Below are positions 40,913 to 49,330 of a DNA stretch of 64,000 bases, one piece after another. How positions within the stretch are numbered: the first letter of the stretch is position 1; the number at the start of each line of letters is the position of its first letter. The position numbers and the translations under genes were made by a program. Origin of the DNA: UBA6109 sp964506465 (GTDB lineage Bacteria > Desulfobacterota > Syntrophia > Syntrophales > UBA6109). The notes beneath the pieces were generated by a model, which did not search any database, was not told where the DNA came from, and saw only the letters and a program-made list of their open reading frames with translations. The stretch covers positions 1 to 64,000 of the forward strand of contig CAZDLM010000004.1 of assembly GCA_964506465.1 (NCBI GenBank). The letters run 5' to 3'.

Positions 40913-41716
40913 TTATTTCAGCTTCAGGAGGAAGTCTTTGGATTCGCCGAACCAGGAATCCCAGAGTTTCTGGTATTCACCAGAATTCTTCATCTTCGTG
41001 AGGGTTTTGTCGACGAAGCCGAGCCACTCGGCATCGCCCTTGCGGACGCCCAGACCGTAGGGGGCCGGCTCAAAGGGCGGCCAGCCGACGATCTTCAGTT
41101 CGGGGTTCTTCTTCTGCAGGTCGACGAGCAGCATGTCGTCCTGGACGAAGGCCTCGGTCCGGCGGTCTTTGAGGGCCTTGAGCGACTCGGAATTGTGCTG
41201 GAATTTCACGCGTTCCGCCTTGGGGACGAGCTTGCCGATGACGATGTCGCCCGTCGAACCCTGCGTTGTCGACACCTTGCGCCCCGCCAGATCCTGATAC
41301 TTCGTGATGGGGCTGTCCTTCTGGACCAGGAGCAGATGGCCCGACATGAAATAGGGGATGCTGTAGTCGATGACCTTCTTGCGCTCCTCGGTGATCGTCA
41401 TGCTGGCAAGGATGATGTCGATCTTGTTGGTGGTGAGGAAGGGAATGCGGTTTGCCGAGGTGACGGCGACGAATTCCACGGCGGTCTCCTTGCCGAAGAG
41501 TTCCTTCGCCAGGGCCTTGGCGATGTCCACGTCGAAACCCTTGTTGACTCCCTTTTCATCGACGAACCCGAACGGCGGGAAGTCCGTCTTCACGCCCGCC
41601 AGGAGCTTGCCGCGGGCCTTGACGTCCTGGAGGGTACCGGCTAAGGCCGTCCCCGCGAAAAGCAGGGACACGATGACGAGAACAGAGAAAAAGATCCATC
41701 TCTTCTTCCTCAACAT
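40913..41716 (-). CDS. Polar amino acid ABC transporter substrate-binding protein
   Basis: This 267-residue periplasmic protein has a signal peptide ending GTALAGT. Family 3 solute-binding motifs are present: DFPPFGFVDEKGVNKGFDVDIAKAL with the ligand-binding region, SMTITEERKK(V)IDYS and VSTTQGSTGD. A basic amino acid, Glu or Gln are plausible ligands. AAGGAGG lies at ideal distance from the ATG. First gene of the transporter operon. Confidence 0.93.
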   Translation of the reverse strand: MLRKKRWIFFSVLVIVSLLFAGTALAGTLQDVKARGKLLAGVKTDFPPFGFVDEKGVNKGFDVDIAKALAKELFGKETAVEFVAVTSANRIPFLTTNKIDIILASMTITEERKKVIDYSIPYFMSGHLLLVQKDSPITKYQDLAGRKVSTTQGSTGDIVIGKLVPKAERVKFQHNSESLKALKDRRTEAFVQDDMLLVDLQKKNPELKIVGWPPFEPAPYGLGVRKGDAEWLGFVDKTLTKMKNSGEYQKLWDSWFGESKDFLLKLK

Positions 41717-41925
41717 ACACGACCTCCTTATGAATTTGTCTGGGCTTGTGAAGGTTATGGGAATGAAAATGCACCGGCTTCCGGAGCTCTGTCTAATGGA
41801 AAAAGCGTCCTTTGTCAATTTGATTTGTCGGCAGGCAAATCGCTGCACAGAACAGGCTTGAACCGGGCGGCCCGCTTGGGGTACAAAGGGAAAAACACGG
41901 CGGGAAACAGCCGGCAGGAAAAGTC

Positions 41926-42300
41926 ATGAGACTTCGCACCAACGAATTCGACCAAGCGGTCGACCGCGCCGTCCGGCGCATCCCCGAAGAAATCCGGTCT
42001 CACCTGGAAAACGTCGTCATCACGGTGCTCGCCAGGCCGACACGGGACATGCTGGAGGACGTGGGCGCGCCGCCGGGGGAGACCCTGCTGGGACTCTACC
42101 AGGGCGCTGCCCTGACGGAGCGGTCTTTCTTCGATCCCGTCGAATACCCGGACACGATTTTCGTATTCCAGGAGCCGCTGGAGGAGATGTGCGAGACCCT
42201 GGAGGAACTGGAAAAGGAGATCGAAATCACCGTCGTCCACGAGGTGGCGCACTTCCTGGGCATCGAGGAGGAGCGCCTGGCGGAACTGGGCTACGAATAG
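41926..42300 (+). CDS. Metallopeptidase family (zincin-like) protein
   Basis: This 124-residue protein is a minimal zincin: HEVAHFLGIEEERL at 105-118 gives the zinc ligands His105 and His109, catalytic Glu106 and a downstream Gly/Glu as third-ligand region. It belongs to the small MMP-like PF06262 family, common in actinobacteria and deltaproteobacteria, whose substrate is unknown. GCAGGAAAAG precedes the ATG. It stands alone on the plus strand. Confidence 0.88.
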   Translation: MRLRTNEFDQAVDRAVRRIPEEIRSHLENVVITVLARPTRDMLEDVGAPPGETLLGLYQGAALTERSFFDPVEYPDTIFVFQEPLEEMCETLEELEKEIEITVVHEVAHFLGIEEERLAELGYE

Positions 42301-42314
42301 ACAAGGCTTGTCGG

Positions 42315-42974
42315 TCAGGCCTTCTTACGCCCGGCGACGATCTGATAGAATTCCGGCGTCGGCATCCCTTCCATGAGGGGCTTGACCTGCCCGAACAGCT
42401 CCTGGCGGTCATCGCTCACGTGCATCGCCATGAAGGTCTCCTTCGACCGGTGCTCCACGATGGCGGCGTAGGCCCCGTCCTCCTCCGTGGACTTCAGGAG
42501 CCTCCGGGACAGGAATCCGGGATGCTTTGCGAAGATTTCACTGGACCGCTTGAACCAGGCGACAAAATCCGGTTCCTTCCCCTCCTTGATCCTGGGGAAA
42601 TGGACGATGTTGACGAAGTGGCCGTCTTCCCGCCCCTCCGCGGTCGCCCCCTTCATTTCATCGGGATGAGGGGCCTTGACGACGAGAAACTCGAGCCGGT
42701 CTTTTGAAGCGTTGCGGATGCTCATCGACGCGCCGAAGGGCACGCGGAAAAGCTTCTTCCCTTCCATGCGCACCGACTCCTCGTCGACGGACAAGGCCCC
42801 TTCCCCGCAGAGGACATACAGGGCGACGTTCGAATTCGCTTTGTGGCACGGCACCTCCCCCCCCGCCTCCAGACAGACGTGATTCATCTGCAGATACGGC
42901 TCCTCGACCAGGACGCAGACTTTTCTGCCTCCCTTTTGAACGGATTTTTTGTCTTTCAAATCGATGATTTCCAT
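42315..42974 (-). CDS. Cupin fused to an antibiotic-biosynthesis-monooxygenase-like (ABM) domain
   Basis: This 219-residue protein has an N-terminal cupin (about 20-100; EVPCHKANSN(V), then YVLCGEGAL and a second strand set) and a C-terminal ferredoxin-like ABM domain (about 115-215; HFPRIKEGKEPDF, then GFLSRRLLKS, HRSKETFMAMH). Cupins bind a metal or small ligand, and ABM domains act on quinones or heme-like molecules. The cupin has few His ligands, so metal binding is uncertain. GGGGGAAG precedes the ATG. No obvious operon partner. Confidence 0.8.
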   Translation of the reverse strand: MEIIDLKDKKSVQKGGRKVCVLVEEPYLQMNHVCLEAGGEVPCHKANSNVALYVLCGEGALSVDEESVRMEGKKLFRVPFGASMSIRNASKDRLEFLVVKAPHPDEMKGATAEGREDGHFVNIVHFPRIKEGKEPDFVAWFKRSSEIFAKHPGFLSRRLLKSTEEDGAYAAIVEHRSKETFMAMHVSDDRQELFGQVKPLMEGMPTPEFYQIVAGRKKA

Positions 42975-43035
42975 ATTCTTCCCCCTGTTTCCGGCCCGCG
43001 GGAACGTGCGGACCGGAGGTATGCCCTGCGTTTCT

Positions 43036-43680
43036 TCATTGATGTTTGTGTTCCACAGGCGCCGCCTTCTTTTCGTGCTCTGCGCCGTGATGCCCGCCCG
43101 TCATGGCGGCGTCGAGGGAAAGCCTCTCCACGTAATGGACATAGGGCACATAGGCACCGACAAACTCCCGCCCCGCTTCGACGCTGTGCGAGGCATGCTG
43201 TTTCGCGTGGTAGGCACGCTCGTAGTGATGGCGGATGCCCTTTGCGACCGCCTCCGTCACAAAGGAGAGGATCCCGTCCGGTTTGCCCTCTTCCAGCGCC
43301 TTGTCGGCGTGCTCGACGGCCGGCTCCACGACGGCCCCCGCCGGTATGATGCCCGTATACGGCGCCCCTTCGCCCGCACGGTGGATGCGCACCAGCGTCT
43401 CGAAGAAATACATGTCGGCCAGCTCCCGGGCCGCCGGATTCAGCTTGCGGACCTCGCGCGTCTTGGCGAAGGCCTCGCGGATCGCCGTCTCGTCCTTCTT
43501 CTGGACCCACACCAGAACGTGCTCGACCTTGCCCGTCTCCAGGGCCTTCTGCGCCGCCTGGATGACGGGGCCGTCCATGGTATCGCAGTGCGCGGAAACA
43601 GTACCCGCACCGAACGCCAGCAACGCGGCCGCAATCGCCGCCACTCCGGTGAACCGTCCTATCCAGCCCATGCTTTTCAT
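43036..43680 (-). CDS. Secreted His-rich protein, DUF6448-like
   Basis: This 214-residue protein has a signal peptide ending TVSAHC, a conserved CDTMDGPVI after it and a mainly helical body with HVLVWV(Q)KKDE, YFFETLVRIHR and IRHHYERAYH. The last 25 residues contain many His (HHGAEHE, EHKHQ). The DUF6448 assignment is by recognition of the N-terminal CDTxDGPVxxxA pattern; the function is unknown. The tail suggests metal binding in the periplasm. AAGAGGAGG stands 4 bp before the ATG. Confidence 0.75.
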   Translation of the reverse strand: MKSMGWIGRFTGVAAIAAALLAFGAGTVSAHCDTMDGPVIQAAQKALETGKVEHVLVWVQKKDETAIREAFAKTREVRKLNPAARELADMYFFETLVRIHRAGEGAPYTGIIPAGAVVEPAVEHADKALEEGKPDGILSFVTEAVAKGIRHHYERAYHAKQHASHSVEAGREFVGAYVPYVHYVERLSLDAAMTGGHHGAEHEKKAAPVEHKHQ

Positions 43681-44159
43681 GACAACCTCCTCTTGCGCTC
43701 CGGAAAATCTCAAAAATGACCCTGCCGATAGGGCCCCCTGGACGCAGTCTAGCCCGGGCGCGCAACGCAGGGGCATCAGGAAAACCCTTATTTGCGGCTG
43801 CGAAATCCCTTATTCCGTCCGGGCAATTGGATGGAAGCGGCGGCGGGAGGGATAAAAGGAAGGAAGGCTGGATTCCCGCCTGCGCGGGAGTGACACCATC
43901 TCTGTCGTCCCCGCGTACGCGGGACCCAGCGCTCTGCTCATCTCCAAAACGAAAAAAACCCAGCTCCTGGATTCCCGCTTTCGCGGGAATGACAAGGATG
44001 CACTGGATGCCCGCTGCAGTTTACCCTCGCGAAAGCGGGGGCGGGCATGACAACAAGAACGGCAGATTGCTTCGCTCCGCTCGCAATGACAACCAAGAAG
44101 GGATGAATTTTCTCCTGCGTGAGGAAATGACAGGTTGGACGATGACGCGGGCTGCGGTT
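43681..44159. other. 479-bp intergenic region holding palindromic repeats
   Basis: No gene is supported here. About half of the region (43868-44090) consists of REP-like palindromes. The remainder carries the ribosome site and probable promoter of the minus-strand His-rich protein gene, plus spacer to the end of the peptide-permease genes. Confidence 0.6.
43868..44090. repeat. Cluster of five palindromic REP-like repeats
   Basis: Units: TGGATTCCCGCCTGCGCGGG near 43870, GTCCCCGCGTACGCGGGACC near 43906, CTGGATTCCCGCTTTCGCGG near 43967, CTGGATGCCCGC...GGGCATGAC with an inner CCTCGCGAAAGCGGGG (44003-44051), and GATTGCTTCGCTCCGCTCGC near 44064. Several are related to those near 38.6 and 51.9 kb. 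The spacing is irregular. Confidence 0.75.
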
Positions 44160-44999
44160 TTACTTCCGCAGGCGCGGATCGAGGGAGTCGCGGATGCCCT
44201 CCCCGAGGAGGTTGTAGCCCAGGACCGTGATGAGGATGGCCAGCCCCGGGTACAGCGACAGCCACCAGGCGATGTCGATGTTGTCCTTCCCGGCGGTCAG
44301 GATATTGCCCCAGCTCGGGGTCGGCGGCTGGACGCCGATCCCCAGGAAGCTCAGCGCCGACTCCGTGAGGATGGCGCCCGCCACACCCAGCGTCGCCGCG
44401 ACGAGGACGGAGGCCATAGCGTTGGGGAGGATGTGCAGGAAGATGATGCGCAGGTCGCCGGCGCCGATGACGCGGGCCGCCTTGACGAAGTCCCGTTCCT
44501 TGAGGGAGATGAAGTCCGCCCGGACGAGCCGGGCGATGCTCATCCAGCCCGTGAGCCCGATCACCGCCATGATGTTCCAGATCGACGGCTCCAGGAAGGC
44601 GATGACGGCGAGGATGAGGAAGAACGTCGGAAAGCACAGCATGATGTCCACGAAGCGCATGGTCGCCGTATCCGACCAGCGCCCGTAGTAGCCGGCCACC
44701 GCCCCGAGGACGATGCCGATGAGGACGGCGATCCCCGTGGCGACAAAGCCCACCTTGAGCGAAATCCGCGCGCCCCAGATCATGCGGGCGAGGACGTCGC
44801 GTCCGAGCTGATCGGTTCCGAAGGGGTGGGACAGGCTGGGCTCGGCGAGGACGAGCCTCAGGTCGATCGCCTCGGGATCGTAGGGGGAAAGCCAGGGGGC
44901 GAAAAAGGAAACGACGAAGAGCAGCAGGACCAGGATGCTCCCCGCCAGGGCCATCCTGTTCATCCGGAAACGCTCCCAGAAATCGCTGTGCATTTCCAT
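44160..44999 (-). CDS. dppC: Oligopeptide/dipeptide-type ABC transporter permease (DppC/OppC)
   Basis: This 279-residue permease has an N-terminal helix and five more, the OppC-like start FWERFRMNRMALAGS, HPFGTDQLGRDVLARMIWGAR and the ATPase-contact loop AARVIGAGDLRIIFLHILPN. It forms a heterodimer with the DppB-type protein 3 bp upstream. There are no ATPases or binding protein next to it; transcription ends at a repeat cluster. Substrate could be peptides, nickel or sugars. Confidence 0.92.
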   Translation of the reverse strand: MEMHSDFWERFRMNRMALAGSILVLLLFVVSFFAPWLSPYDPEAIDLRLVLAEPSLSHPFGTDQLGRDVLARMIWGARISLKVGFVATGIAVLIGIVLGAVAGYYGRWSDTATMRFVDIMLCFPTFFLILAVIAFLEPSIWNIMAVIGLTGWMSIARLVRADFISLKERDFVKAARVIGAGDLRIIFLHILPNAMASVLVAATLGVAGAILTESALSFLGIGVQPPTPSWGNILTAGKDNIDIAWWLSLYPGLAILITVLGYNLLGEGIRDSLDPRLRK

Positions 45000-45002
45000 G
45001 GC

Positions 45003-45980
45003 CTACTCCGAAACACGGATCCGCGGATCCACGAGCGCATAGGACAGGTCCGCAAGAAGGTTGCCGATCAGCGTCAGCACCGCGCCGATGAACAGGATCC
45101 CCATCACCGTCGGGTAATCGCGCGCCATGACTGCCATGTAGAAGAGCTGCCCCATGCCCGGAATGGCGAAGATCGTTTCGAAGATCACGCTTCCGCCGAT
45201 CAGGCCCGGCACGGAAAGCCCGAGGATCGTCACGACCGGCAGCAAGGCGTTCCGGAGCGCGTGCTTGTAGATGACCGTGCGCCGGCTCAGCCCCTTGGCC
45301 TTCGCCGTCGTGATGTAGTCCTGGCGGATCACCTCCAGCATGTTCGCCCGCATGTAGCGGGAGAGCCCCGCCAGGCCGCCGAACGCGGAAATCAGGACCG
45401 GCAGGATCAGGTGTTTCAAAAGATCGATAAAGGCATCCCATGCCGGCAGATACTCCCAGTTCAGGGAGCGGATGCCGGAGATGGGCAGCCAGCCGAGCTG
45501 CACACCGAAGAAGATCATCAGCAGCAACGCGAGCCAGAAGGTGGGAATGGCGAAGCCGATGAAGACGAAGACGCTCATGGCGCGGTCGAACCAGGAGTCC
45601 TGGTGAACGGCCGACAGGACGCCGATGGGAATGGCGACGAAGAGGATCAGGAGCAGGGACAGGACGTTGAGGGCGATCGTGATCGGCAGCCGTTCGAGGA
45701 TCTTGTCCGCAACGGGCCGGCGGTCCGGAGAAAAGGACGTGCCCAGGTCCAGCACCGCGAGTTTCTTGACCCAGGAAAAGTACTGGATGTGCAGGGGTTT
45801 GTCGAGTTCGTAAAACGCCCGCAGCCTCTCCTTCGCCTCCGCCGATACCCGCGGGTTCATCTCGGTCTGCAGGTCCGTCGGCGAACCGGGGGCAAGATGC
45901 ATGACGGCAAAGCAGATGACCGTGATTCCCAGGAGCAGCGGAACCATGAAGATCAGTCGTTTGGCGAGATAGACAATCAC
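45003..45980 (-). CDS. dppB: Oligopeptide/dipeptide-type ABC transporter permease (DppB/OppB)
   Basis: This 325-residue permease has six helices. LGITVICFAVMHLAPGSP at the start and TTAKAKGLSRRTVIYKHALRNAL at the ATPase-contact loop are DppB/OppB hallmarks. VIFETIFAIPGMGQLFY follows. The start is GTG with AAGAGG upstream. The gene lies between the isomerase-like gene (24 bp upstream) and dppC, probably one transcript. Confidence 0.92.
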   Translation of the reverse strand: MIVYLAKRLIFMVPLLLGITVICFAVMHLAPGSPTDLQTEMNPRVSAEAKERLRAFYELDKPLHIQYFSWVKKLAVLDLGTSFSPDRRPVADKILERLPITIALNVLSLLLILFVAIPIGVLSAVHQDSWFDRAMSVFVFIGFAIPTFWLALLLMIFFGVQLGWLPISGIRSLNWEYLPAWDAFIDLLKHLILPVLISAFGGLAGLSRYMRANMLEVIRQDYITTAKAKGLSRRTVIYKHALRNALLPVVTILGLSVPGLIGGSVIFETIFAIPGMGQLFYMAVMARDYPTVMGILFIGAVLTLIGNLLADLSYALVDPRIRVSE

Positions 45981-46004
45981 AGAGTGCCTCTTGCCCCCGC
46001 CGGT

Positions 46005-46823
46005 CTACGAACGATCATCTTCCCATCCGTCCAGCAGCCTCAGCGCATCGAGATTGTCCAGCATCCGCCAGAGATCGCGCTCCGAGTGGGATTCGACGGT
46101 CAGGATGGGCCGGAGCGAGCGCTCCCGGAGATGGGCGAAGAACTCGGCAAAGGGAAAGGTCCCCTCCCCGACGGGGAGATGTTCGTCACGCGTGCCGCCG
46201 TTGTCGTGGAGATGGACATGACTCAGCCAGGGCGCCATCTCGTCGATCCACGATTTCAGGGGCACCGCGGAGGAGATGTTGAAATGTCCCGTATCGAAGC
46301 AGAAGCGCAGCCGAGGGGAAGCGACGGCCTCCAGCAGCCGGCGCAAATGAAGCGGCTCCCTCTCGTAGACGTTTTCCAGGCAGATCACCGTGCCCGCGTC
46401 CTCCGCCGCCGGCAGGAGACCGCGCCACGTTTCGATGCTGTTGTCCAGCCACTGCTCTTCCGCCGATACGTAATAGCGTTCGTCGAAACAGGCATGGCAG
46501 ACGACCGAACGGGGTCGGAAATAAGGCGCGAGCGCAAGGGACTGGGCGATGCGGTCCGCACTTTCCCGGCGGATCCGGGGATCGAGCGCCCCCGGCCGCA
46601 GGTCGAGGAACGGCGCATGGATGGTCAGGGGGAGACCCTCCTGCCGCAGCACGTCGGCGACGCGCAGGAATTCCGCCCGCGGGATTTCGTCGAGGGCGAT
46701 ATGGCTGATCCCGATCTCCGGCCGGATCCTCTCACGCAGCACCAGCGGCAGGACCTTCCCGGCGAGGAGGCGGATGGGAACGTGGGCATGGATCTTCTTG
46801 AGGATTTCTCGCATCTGCGGCAC
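46005..46823 (-). CDS. Sugar phosphate isomerase/epimerase family protein (AP endonuclease 2 fold)
   Basis: This TIM-barrel protein of about 272 residues has metal ligands in the family order: His in LTIHAPF, Glu in VICLENV, Asp-His in CFDTGHFN, His in HVHLHDN and Glu in LTVESH. Such enzymes isomerise keto sugars or sugar acids. The GTG chosen has GGAG 5 bp before it; ATG 9 bp downstream and other in-frame starts upstream are possible. It is first in the unit with the peptide-type permeases, so an imported sugar or glycopeptide may be linked. Confidence 0.78.
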   Translation of the reverse strand: MPQMREILKKIHAHVPIRLLAGKVLPLVLRERIRPEIGISHIALDEIPRAEFLRVADVLRQEGLPLTIHAPFLDLRPGALDPRIRRESADRIAQSLALAPYFRPRSVVCHACFDERYYVSAEEQWLDNSIETWRGLLPAAEDAGTVICLENVYEREPLHLRRLLEAVASPRLRFCFDTGHFNISSAVPLKSWIDEMAPWLSHVHLHDNGGTRDEHLPVGEGTFPFAEFFAHLRERSLRPILTVESHSERDLWRMLDNLDALRLLDGWEDDRS

Positions 46824-47031
46824 ATCTGCTCCGGCGGGGTGATGCGTTTTCTGTATCACAAAGGCCGCGCCATTCACAACGGGCAATTTGAACTTTCGCC
46901 GGACCGGATTAGAAATTGACAGCGCCTGCGGACTTTGTTACGAAAAGAATCGAGGAAGTTGAGCGCGCCTTTTCGTGATCGGACGGACCGTTGCGCGGGA
47001 ACGCCGCAACGGGATTCTCCTGGAGGAAATT

Positions 47032-47424
47032 TTGACCGAAGAACCCACGGACACAAAGAAGAGGGCATTGCTGTGCGTGAACACGCTGCTGGAAAAGAAG
47101 GCCGGGAATCTTGTCGTTCTGCAAGTCTGCGAGGTCTCTTCCATCGCCGACTATTTCATCATCTGCAGCGCGACCTCGAGCCGGCAGGTTCAGGCGCTCT
47201 CCTCCTGGCTCCAGGAACAGTTGAAGAAACATGACGTCCGGCCCTTGGGCGTGGAAGGGGAGCAGTACGGCAAGTGGGTGCTGCTGGACTATGACGACGT
47301 GATCGTCCACATCTTCTATGAACCGCTTCGGGAGCTCTACGAGATCGAGCGTCTGTGGGCCGATGCACCCAAGATGGAAATCGACGAGAAGGCAGCTCAT
47401 CTCACCGACCTGACTTGCGAGTGA
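47032..47424 (+). CDS. rsfS: Ribosome silencing factor RsfS
   Basis: This 130-residue DUF143 protein binds L14 on the 50S subunit and blocks subunit joining in starvation. ADYFIICSATSSRQVQAL, PLGVEGEQYGKWVLLDYDDVIVH and RLWADAP are family motifs. The start is TTG at 6 bp from GGAGG, preferred over a GTG 57 bp upstream with no ribosome site. It heads a plus-strand group with comF, rfaE2 and dksA. Confidence 0.93.
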   Translation: MTEEPTDTKKRALLCVNTLLEKKAGNLVVLQVCEVSSIADYFIICSATSSRQVQALSSWLQEQLKKHDVRPLGVEGEQYGKWVLLDYDDVIVHIFYEPLRELYEIERLWADAPKMEIDEKAAHLTDLTCE

Positions 47425-47460
47425 CGGACGTTCGTCGTTGGGCTGCCGGGCGAGGGCCGA

Positions 47461-48222
47461 TTGAAGGCTTTTCTCCAGTCGCTTGCAGACGTCATCTTCC
47501 CCCGTACATGCCTTTCCTGTCCGGCCGTTCTTCGTGAAGGCGGGACGAAGCCGTTTTGCGAGGCCTGCGAGGGGAAGATTTCCCCGATCTCCTCGCCGCT
47601 GTGCACCCTCTGCGGCATCCCCTTTCCGGCTCCCGACGGAATCGATCACGTCTGCGGCGATTGCCTGAAGGACCCGCCCCCCTTCGACTTCGCTCGTTCC
47701 GCCGGCTGTTACGAGGGGCCCCTGCTGGAGGCGATCTCTCGCTTCAAGTACCGGTCGCGGACGGCAGCCGGGGTCCTGCTGGGACAATGGATGGCTGCGC
47801 GCCCCTGGCCCGGCTTCCGCCCCGCAGATTATGATCGGCTGCTGCCGGTTCCGCTCCATGCAAACCGCCTGCGGCAGCGCGGCTTCAACCAGTCCGTCAT
47901 CCTGGGCCGGGTCGTCGCCGGGGCCTTCTCGATCGCCTTCGATCCCTTCGTCCTGCAGCGCCGCGTGCACCGGGACCCGCAGGTCGGCCTCGGGCGAAAG
48001 GACCGCAGAGAAAATGTGCGGGGCGCTTTCGCGGCATCGTTTCCCGAGCGCGTCAAAGGGAAGAACGTCGTCGTCCTGGATGACGTCTATACGACGGGGA
48101 GCACCGTCCGTGAATGCGCGCGGGCGCTGAAAAAAGCGGGCGCCGCGACAGTTGCCGTGCTGACGCTGGCAAGGGCCGTGGACGGCGGGTTTCGGGATGC
48201 GGAAACGGAGGATACGCGATGA
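47461..48222 (+). CDS. comF: ComF family protein
   Basis: This 253-residue protein has an N-terminal zinc-binding region with four CxxC pairs (CLSC, CEAC, CTLC, CGDC) and a C-terminal phosphoribosyltransferase domain with the PRPP motif VVVLDDVYTTGST. NANRLRQRGFNQSVI is a family motif. In Haemophilus ComF supports DNA uptake; in most bacteria its role is unclear. The start is TTG with GAGGG upstream. It is coupled (ATGA) to rfaE2. Confidence 0.9.
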   Translation: MKAFLQSLADVIFPRTCLSCPAVLREGGTKPFCEACEGKISPISSPLCTLCGIPFPAPDGIDHVCGDCLKDPPPFDFARSAGCYEGPLLEAISRFKYRSRTAAGVLLGQWMAARPWPGFRPADYDRLLPVPLHANRLRQRGFNQSVILGRVVAGAFSIAFDPFVLQRRVHRDPQVGLGRKDRRENVRGAFAASFPERVKGKNVVVLDDVYTTGSTVRECARALKKAGAATVAVLTLARAVDGGFRDAETEDTR

Positions 48223-48722
48223 AGGACAAGATCCTGGACCGGCAGGAACTCAAGAGGCGTCTCGGCGAACTGCAGGCGGCGGGGAAGAAGATCGTATTTA
48301 CGAACGGCTGCTTCGATATCCTCCACGTCGGCCACATCCGCTACCTCGAGGAGGCCCGGCGTCTCGGCGATATTCTGGTCGTCGCCGTCAACAGCGACGC
48401 GTCGGTCCGGGAGATCAAGGGGGAAAGACGGCCCCTCGTTCCCGAAGGGGAGCGTGCGGAATTGGTCGCGGCGCTCGAATGCGTGGATTTTGTGACGATC
48501 TTCGCCGAATCCACGCCGCTGGCCCTCATCCAGCTCCTCCGGCCCGACACGCTCGTGAAGGGCGGCGACTGGCGGGAAGAGAACGTCGTCGGACGGGACG
48601 AGGTCCTTTCTTCGGGCGGACGGATCAAGCTCATTCCCATGACCGAAGGCGCTTCGACAACGAACATCATTGAGAAAATCCTTGCCGTCTACCGCCCGGT
48701 AGACGTGGGGAAAACGGAATGA
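48219..48722 (+). CDS. rfaE2: D-glycero-beta-D-manno-heptose 1-phosphate adenylyltransferase
   Basis: This 167-residue nucleotidyltransferase matches the C-terminal half of HldE. GCFDILHVGH is the HxGH region, VAVNSDASV follows and ASTTNIIEKI is at the end (KMSKS-like). It activates heptose 1-phosphate with ATP to make ADP-heptose for lipopolysaccharide core. A separate kinase gene (hldA) is not visible; the organism may have it elsewhere. Coupled to comF. Confidence 0.93.
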   Translation: MKDKILDRQELKRRLGELQAAGKKIVFTNGCFDILHVGHIRYLEEARRLGDILVVAVNSDASVREIKGERRPLVPEGERAELVAALECVDFVTIFAESTPLALIQLLRPDTLVKGGDWREENVVGRDEVLSSGGRIKLIPMTEGASTTNIIEKILAVYRPVDVGKTE

Positions 48723-48761
48723 TGCGTCCTCCGGAATGGCGGCAACCGGCGGTCTTTTTTC

Positions 48762-48790
48762 TTGACATAAGACGCCTCTTTCTATATGAG
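48762..48790 (+). promoter_or_regulatory. Predicted sigma-70 promoter of dksA
   Basis: TTGACA (48762-48767) and TATGAG (48785-48790) are separated by 17 bp. The -35 is perfect, the -10 matches 4 of 6. The start would be about 45 bp before the dksA ATG, which has GGGGGGATGATAG as ribosome site. Confidence 0.6.
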
Positions 48791-48840
48791 GTACAGTTCC
48801 GTTAGATGAGTATTTACCGACACAGGGGGGATGATAGGGC

Positions 48841-49203
48841 ATGAAGCCGGAAAGACTGCAATTTTTCAGATACATGCTCAATCAGCGCATCAGCGAGCTT
48901 CTGAATGAAGCCGAGAAGACCGTCTCAGAAATGACGGACGGCCGGGAGAACTACCCCGATCCCAACGACCGCGCCTCCCTGGAATCGGACCGGAATTTCG
49001 AACTGCGCATCCGGGACCGGGAACGGAAACTCATTCAGAAGATGAAAGAGGCCATCAAGCGGATTGACGACGGCACCTTCGGCATCTGCGAGGAGTGCGG
49101 CGGCCCCATTTCGGAAAAACGGCTCATGGCGCGCCCCGTCACCACGCAGTGCATCGACTGCAAGACGAAGCAGGAAAAGCTGGAGAAGCTCAAGGGCGAA
49201 TAG
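48841..49203 (+). CDS. dksA: DksA/TraR family zinc finger transcription factor
   Basis: This 120-residue protein binds in the secondary channel of RNA polymerase with ppGpp. A helical coiled-coil with DPNDRASLESDRNFELRIRDRE at the tip contains the acidic pair, and the four-Cys zinc finger CEECG...CIDC is complete. Length is shorter than E. coli DksA (151) but typical for deltaproteobacteria. It has its own promoter and stands before priA. Confidence 0.93.
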   Translation: MKPERLQFFRYMLNQRISELLNEAEKTVSEMTDGRENYPDPNDRASLESDRNFELRIRDRERKLIQKMKEAIKRIDDGTFGICEECGGPISEKRLMARPVTTQCIDCKTKQEKLEKLKGE

Positions 49204-49330
49204 GCCCGCGCTCCTTTCCCCGGATCCGCTCCGGAGCCTGCTCGGCGGCATCCTCCCCCATCGACGTCAACTCCTTCCCGGAAGATCACCCGGGAGATCG
49301 ATCGATTTCCCCCGGAAAACGCGGGTCATC

